DNA of 64,000 nt from Salvelinus alpinus (lineage: Eukaryota; Chordata; Actinopteri; Salmoniformes; Salmonidae). Location of the stretch: positions 24,869,367-24,933,366 of the forward strand of contig NC_092087.1 in the NCBI RefSeq assembly GCF_045679555.1. The letters run 5' to 3'. Shown one piece after another: positions 59,701-64,000 of this stretch (positions are counted from its first letter, which is position 1; the number at the start of each line of letters is the position of its first letter). A program made the position numbers and the translations under genes. The notes under the pieces were generated by a model that worked only from the letters and a program-made list of their open reading frames with translations, had not been told where the DNA came from and made no database searches.

Positions 59701-61200
59701 ACAAGTGCCACTAAGCCAGTGAAATACAAGTGCCACTAAGCCAGTGAAATACAAGTGCCACTAAGCCAGTGAAATACAAGTGCCACTAAGCCAGTGAAAT
59801 ACAAGTGCCACTAAGCCAGTTCATACAAGTGCCACTAAGCCAGTTCATACAAGTGCCACTAAGCCAGTTCATACAAGTGCCACTAAGCCAGTGAAATACA
59901 AGTGCCACTAAGCCAGTGAAATACAAGTGCCACTAAGCCAGTGAAATACAAGTGCCACTAAGCCAGTGAAATACAAGTGCCACTAAGCCAGTGAAATACA
60001 AGTGCCACTAAGCCAGTGAAATACAAGTGCCACTAAGCCAGTGAAATACAAGTGCCACTAAGCCAGTGAAATACAAGTGCCACTAAGCCAGTGAAATACA
60101 AGTGCCACTAAGCCAGTGAAATACAAGTGCCACTAAGCCAGTGAAATACAAGTGCCACTAAGCCAGTGAAATACAAGTGCCACTAAGCCAGTGAAATACA
60201 AGTGCCACTAAGCCAGTGAAATACAAGTGCCACTAAGCCAGTGAAATACAAGTGCCACTAAGCCAGTGAAATACAAGTGCCACTAAGCCAGTGAAATACA
60301 AGTGCCACTAAGCCAGTGAAATACAAGTGCCACTAAGCCAGTGAAATACAAGTGCCACTAAGCCAGTGAAATACAAGTGCCACTAAGCCAGTGAAATACA
60401 AGTGCCACTAAGCCAGTGAAATACAAGTGCCACTAAGCCAGTGAAATACAAGTGCCACTAAGCCAGTGAAATACAAGTGCCACTAAGCCAGTGAAATACA
60501 AGTGCCACTAAGCCAGTGAAATACAAGTGCCACTAAGCCAGTGAAATACAAGTGCCACTAAGCCAGTGAAATACAAGTGCCACTAAGCCAGTGAAATACA
60601 AGTGCCACTAAGCCAGTGAAATACAAGTGCCACTAAGCCAGTGAAATACAAGTGCCACTAAGCCAGTGAAATACAAGTGCCACTAAGCCAGTGAAATACA
60701 AGTGCCACTAAGCCAGTGAAATACAAGTGCCACTAAGCCAGTGAAATACAAGTGCCACTAAGCCAGTGAAATACAAGTGCCACTAAGCCAGTGAAATACA
60801 AGTGCCACTAAGCCAGTGAAATACAAGTGCCACTAAGCCAGTGTAATCATATTAGGGTCAATCCTTGTTGTGATTCTTTAATTAAAAACCAAGATGTTAT
60901 GTGAAAACTGACATCTCACAAGATGAGTTACTGGGCAGAAATGTATAACCATCTAGGCACAGATAAAGGAAAGGTAAAGTCCATTAGTAAACCCTTTTGT
61001 GACTATATAGATCTAGTGTTGTCCTCTGAGCCTGTGATGTGCGACTGACTGTGTTGTAGGAGCTGGAGCAGAGACACAACACCATCCTCCAGATGTATGG
61101 AGAGAAGGCTGAGGAGGCAGAGGAGCTGAGACTCGACCTGGAGGACGTCAAGAACATGTTCAAAACCCAGATTGACGAACTGCTCAAGAACCAGAAGTAG
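47740..61200 (+). CDS. tmf1: TMF1, TATA element modulatory factor (golgin), 15 coding exons
   Basis: TMF/ARA160 is a coiled-coil golgin on Golgi membranes that binds Rab6 and tethers vesicles; it was first found as a TATA-element and androgen-receptor binding factor. Exons: 47740-47872, 48151-49574, 49911-50014, 51096-51222, 51416-51664, 56324-56490, 56883-57132, 57238-57394, 57529-57721, 57878-57947, 58035-58127, 58245-58364, 58597-58749, 58954-59079, 61060-61200. All introns are GT-AG, and the exons total 3,507 nt in phase (1168 residues; the human protein, 1093). The start gives [20 protein letters not shown], as in other vertebrates. Residues about 83-96 hold [13 protein letters not shown]; about 279-330 a conserved Ser-rich region ([10 protein letters not shown]); about 435-455 a Glu/Gln-rich tract; from 520 on coiled coil; about 1045-1168 the conserved C-terminal domain that binds Rab6. 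Exon 2 carries the whole disordered half. No disabling change seen. Confidence 0.97.
50103..50622. mobile_element. Tc1-like non-autonomous element in tmf1 intron 3
   Basis: About 520 bp with inverted ends CTGAGTGTAGAAAACATTAG/GAACACC and GGTGTTCCTAATGCTTTGTA/CACTCAG. The interior (GGGGGCATGGACTCAATAAG, ATGTTGAGTCCAATGC) is a decayed Tc1 piece without usable transposase. Confidence 0.8.
52419..55898 (+). mobile_element. L2-like LINE, near full length, nested in Tc1 in tmf1 intron 5
   Basis: 3.48 kb, the best-preserved copy of this family here. A short 5' leader is followed by the endonuclease ORF from 52447 (opens [39 protein letters not shown] and [10 protein letters not shown] are endonuclease blocks). 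It runs to a TAG at 53116. A linker follows, then reverse transcriptase, a C-terminal region with a zinc-like tail, and a 3' UTR ending (TGATTTG)n. Same strand as tmf1. As I recall, L2-like LINEs of salmonids such as RSg-1 have this kind of tail. Confidence 0.93.
53322..55391 (+). pseudogene. LINE ORF2 reverse transcriptase, one stop from continuous
   Basis: Two frames in register, 53322-53780 and 53841-55391, separated by one TAA at 53778-53780. The second (516 codons) holds a complete RT domain: [13 protein letters not shown] (residues about 196-208, first catalytic Asp), [16 protein letters not shown] (about 256-271), [11 protein letters not shown] (about 286-296, catalytic ADD) and [14 protein letters not shown]. 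The endonuclease half upstream (52447-53118) is in another frame, so at least one frameshift and two stops make the copy inactive. Confidence 0.88.
56692..56864 (+). mobile_element. HpaI-type tRNA-derived SINE in tmf1 intron 6
   Basis: Head with TAAGAGCGTTGGGCCAGTAA and CCGAAAGGTCGCTGG (tRNA-like boxes A and B), body GTCACTTAACCCTAATTGC, and tail GATAAGAGGATCTGTTAAAT ending in AAATGT repeats. Full length, about 170 bp. Confidence 0.88.
59093..60843. repeat. 25-bp minisatellite, about 70 copies, in tmf1 intron 14
   Basis: 1.75 kb of a head-to-tail 25-bp unit containing AAGTGCCACTAAGCCAGTG and GAAATAC. Nearly all units are identical. A 24-bp variant (GTTCATACAAG in place of GTGAAATACAAG) occurs as the first unit and three times in a row at about 59818-59889. 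The unit carries the short inverted repeat CACT-AAGCC-AGTG. The array begins 13 bp after the exon 14 donor site. Confidence 0.98.
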
Positions 61201-62220
61201 ACTGTTCCATCTAACGTCCAGACCATACACAGATAAAATAAACCGATTGTTGTAGAAGTGCATTTACTGTAAAGGATGGGAAAAGAAGAGTTCATGCACC
61301 TTTTTATTTCTGATTACAGAACAGTTATTGTTTTTTGGGGGTTTTCCATCACTGTCTCTAAAGGAAGGGACATTTGAAAATCTGTTATATTATTTTAACA
61401 ATTAGAATCAAACTAAGAGGGAAATTATGGGTAACAAATCAATATCTTCTTAACATGTACAGATATGAAGGATAGTCACAATTAATATTCTACATTCATA
61501 ATTTACTAGTTCCTTTGCATTGATTCAAAACCCAACAGCCTGTTAAACAGATTGTTTTAGATATCATTGTCCTTTATTGTGATCAACTGGCTTCCTTTTT
61601 CACTTTGTGTGTAGTGGGATGATTCAGAATGGACTATCAAGTTATATTGACAGTTTTTATCCCCTTAACCCCAGCATCCTAATTGTCATCAGTGTGTATG
61701 TTTCTGAATACTGTACATCTTCCTTTAGGATGAAAGAACAGAAAGAGTAAAGATTTTATATATTGCTTGTTTGCAGTTGCTTCAGAGGTGTCACGTGTAG
61801 ACAACCAAACCTTGCCCTTGGTGTGTATCAGTGCACTAGGAAATCTGTAGAATCGAAAGTTATGCTGTGTTGAGGCAAGGCAAGGGTAATCTGCAGATAT
61901 CGCAGAGGCATTTTCTTTGTAATTTACAAAGAAAGCTATTATTTAATCTCATGTTAACATAGATAATGGTATAAGATGGATGTTTGCTCTAAAATGTTTG
62001 GTGTTTCCCTTACTGGGTTTCTGTCCAAATTCAAACAATTAACTGTTATAACAAATGTATCAAAAAGAAAGAATATTGCACAGTGGAATGTAGTCAATAG
62101 TTTACAGGTTTCTTCACAAATTACACATGGGGCATAGACATGAAGTTAAAAACACTGATTTACAAGATTCTCGGGGTCTAAAATGTAGAGTCTGTAAATA
62201 AAAATTTATTGGGGTGGGGA
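61201..62220 (+). other. tmf1: tmf1 3' UTR with poly(A) signals
   Basis: AATAAA occurs at 61237-61242, only 37 bp after the stop codon, and at 62197-62202, followed by a G/T-rich stretch (ATTTATTGGGGTGGGG). The second is the likelier main site and would give a 3' UTR of about 1 kb; the first could give a very short form. Confidence 0.6.
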
Positions 62221-62329
62221 TTTATTCTTGATGTGCTTTTTTTGTTGCAGAATTGTTGGCAAAAACAATTGCACTTCTGCAAGTCTGAACAACATCCTAC
62301 AACTCCACCTTGTGACTAATAATATACTG

Positions 62330-62391
62330 CATGCCGGTGTAAGGTTTCCGGTGTTATGGCGACCTGGAGCATACGTTTTTGTTTGCAGAAG
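62330..62391 (+). promoter_or_regulatory. eogt: Probable eogt first (non-coding) exon and promoter
   Basis: TTCCGGTGTTATGGCGACC has ETS-like and YY1-like (ATGGCG) motifs common at housekeeping starts. It is followed by a good splice donor, CAGAAG|GTAAGC, at 62391/62392. An ATG at 62356 would open a short upstream frame. Placed here by position and splice signal only. Confidence 0.45.
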
Positions 62392-63632
62392 GTAAGCGCC
62401 AGGTTTTATGTGTAGTTTAATCTACCGATCGACCACATAATGTTTCTATTTCCGACAAGTAGTTTTTCGAAGTTTGCTGGTTCTAAACTTTCGCTGTCAC
62501 CCCTTTCACTCGGATTGTAGTTAATTGTACGGTGTACGTTACCAGCAAAAGCGGTGACACCAAGAATGTTGTAAGCTGACGATGTCTGCGTTGCGAGAGC
62601 GCAATGATGATGATTTGTCTAGAAATGCAAATAAATATTATAGTCCAGACATTTTAGGGGCGTTTTGCAATGTGCGTGTATTAATAATATCGGTTCAATT
62701 TGTTAACGAGCGGTGATAGTCGTTCCCTGCCTGTAAGCTACAGATGATTATCTTGTAGCTGGATAACTAGTTAAAATCGGATACAATGTGTCACTGCGCG
62801 TATAGGTGGTGATGGTGTGGTTTACATTGTAGCATTCAAGAAAACGAGTGTGTTCTGGATGCGCAATTTATTACTTAGATACAATAGACGGCCAGCGACA
62901 CTCCCTAAGAGAAGTCTAGACGGCTAACTTAATAGCTTCAGGGAGCAACATTTTACAACAGAAACGCATGTCGTAATTATGTTATCCCACATATAGCTTG
63001 TTGGTGTTATTATTCAAGGCTCTGAACTTACATATAGGCCCACTAACGACTTGAGTATCTTTATGTTTTGAAGCCTTATGGCATTTTCCCACGGACTCAA
63101 AAGCATCTCAGATATTTGGCTCATTGTTACACTAATAAAATAAAAAGTCTCTCAGCCGGTGTGTAAAGCAGGCTAGGCAACTGTATACTGTATTTAACGT
63201 TTTGCCTTGCTCAGCAGTCTATGGTTGTGTCAGCATATGCATCAACAAACACATTTTCCACCAATAAGTTCCCCCCCCCAGGACAAGAACAGCAGCATGG
63301 AAATATAATATGATGATGTTATGTGTGGATATTCTTCTAGTCTGACCTTTTTTGGTAGCTGTGTTCTCATGGGTCACATGTCATACAGGTCCTGTACTTG
63401 TTTTCTCAAACAATGGTAGGAAAAAGGTCACTAATGTTTCCTTCACTAGGACCTCTCCTATATGGAGTTAAGATCCGCCTCGAGGCAGGTTCCCACACTA
63501 TGGTCTATACCCACACGCTTGTAAACTGCAGTATACATCTCTACCCTAGATTACAGTGTATCTGCCTCTCTCGCACTTTCTTTCTCCATCTCTTTCTCTG
63601 TCTCTCTTTTTTCTCTCTTTCTCTCTCCACAG
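62392..63632 (+). other. eogt: Probable eogt intron 1
   Basis: No gene seen. It ends in a pyrimidine tract of about 90 bp (63540-63632, CTCTCTTTTTTCTCTCTTTC then CTCCACAG), an unusually long acceptor tract. Confidence 0.5.
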
Positions 63633-63695
63633 AGTTTGGGTTGTGCTGTGAGGTAAGCCAAGACGACTCTCCCATGTGTTTCTGTGGAACTGACT

Positions 63696-63890
63696 ATGCT
63701 GCTGTTGGTAGCACTGGTCATGGTCTGTACTTACACTGTGGTAGCTGCCGAGGAGGCTGAGAACACCAGCCACAAACCACCATTCCACTACAGCAGCCTC
63801 GCTCTGCCACAGCACCATATCCCCTACTTCCTCCACACTAACAAGAGAGTGGCCAGGCTTTGTCGAGAGGACCCGCTCTGCCCTTTTAAA
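63696..63890 (+). CDS. eogt: EOGT, EGF-domain O-GlcNAc transferase, first coding exon (partial gene)
   Basis: EOGT works in the ER lumen and links N-acetylglucosamine to Ser/Thr of EGF repeats in extracellular proteins such as Notch receptors. The exon (65 codons) starts at the ATG of [18 protein letters not shown], a typical signal peptide, followed by a mature N-terminus with [18 protein letters not shown] and [14 protein letters not shown]. This matches the vertebrate EOGT N-terminus (YNYASIRLPEEHIPFFLH, CRKDSLCPYK in human). It ends at the donor AAA|GTAAGA in phase 0. The acceptor at 63632/63633 gives a 63-nt 5' UTR part in this exon. The catalytic domain lies beyond the window. Directly downstream of tmf1 on the same strand, as in human. 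Confidence 0.92.
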
Positions 63891-63919
63891 GTAAGAACTG
63901 CACTTTCATTGAGCTACTG

Positions 63920-63990
63920 TTTTATTATCATTTTGTTATTATCAACACTGTTATTATCACTCTGTTATTATCACTGTGTTATTATGTTGG
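63920..63990. repeat. Short tandem repeat in eogt intron 2
   Basis: Four to five imperfect units of about 17 bp containing TGTTATTATCAC. Runs to near the window end. Confidence 0.65.
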
Positions 63991-64000
63991 GTATCGTATC

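Noticed and set aside
59093-60843. CRISPR-like direct repeats
   Set aside because: The 25-bp units are joined head to tail with no variable spacers, and they sit in a vertebrate intron: a minisatellite.
63398-63760. 120-codon plus-strand frame across the eogt exon
   Set aside because: It reads the signal-peptide exon in the wrong frame and runs through the pyrimidine tract; the eogt frame starting at 63696 matches the known protein.

Overview
The window looks like nuclear DNA of a salmonid fish (trout, salmon or char). The evidence is the mobile-element set: a Sleeping Beauty-type Tc1 transposon with the IR/DR layout, HpaI-type and other tRNA-derived SINEs, a 5S rRNA-derived SINE, L2-like LINEs with TGATTTG tails, and Ty3/gypsy-type solo LTRs. 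Two vertebrate genes sit in the last quarter. I see no bacterial, plasmid or phage genes and no CRISPR array.

Layout. 1-1.7 kb holds a Ty3/gypsy pol fragment abutting an L2-like LINE fragment. From 2.36 to 17.75 kb there are two old, damaged, minus-strand L2-like LINEs, here called A and B. A 6,304-bp block lying between them is repeated in tandem (about 2851-9154 and 9155-15458) with no difference that I found; the junction is a B/A hybrid LINE, as expected from unequal crossing over between the two LINEs or from an assembly error. LINE B has lost its reverse-transcriptase core, and a piece of Tc1 transposase lies in its place. From 18 to 47 kb there is a dense mosaic: several Tc1 relatives, a CACTG-ended element, a 5S-derived SINE, an I-clade LINE with a clear 10-bp target duplication and a nested SINE, a MITE with about 100-bp inverted repeats, minisatellites (one split by the Sleeping Beauty-type element), another L2-like LINE and an L1/Tx1-like LINE split by a solo LTR. 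I recognised no host gene left of 47.2 kb.

From 47.74 to 61.20 kb lies a complete tmf1 gene (golgin TMF/ARA160) on the plus strand. Fifteen coding exons join in phase into 1168 codons plus stop. Its introns hold two Tc1-like elements, one of them split by a 3.5-kb LINE, an HpaI-type SINE, and a 1.75-kb array of about 70 copies of a 25-bp unit. About 1.1 kb downstream the next gene begins on the same strand: eogt, the EGF-domain-specific O-GlcNAc transferase, with its first coding exon at 63696-63890; the rest lies beyond the window. TMF1 followed by EOGT on one strand is also the human arrangement. The two proteins act in the secretory pathway (Golgi tether and ER-lumen glycosyltransferase), but nothing here shows they work together.

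The most interesting signals are structural: the LINE-bounded tandem duplication, the in-frame LINE/transposase chimeric ORF, one 3' tail shared by three different retroposon types, a hairpin kept in the solo LTRs with a paired substitution, and the tmf1 intronic minisatellite.
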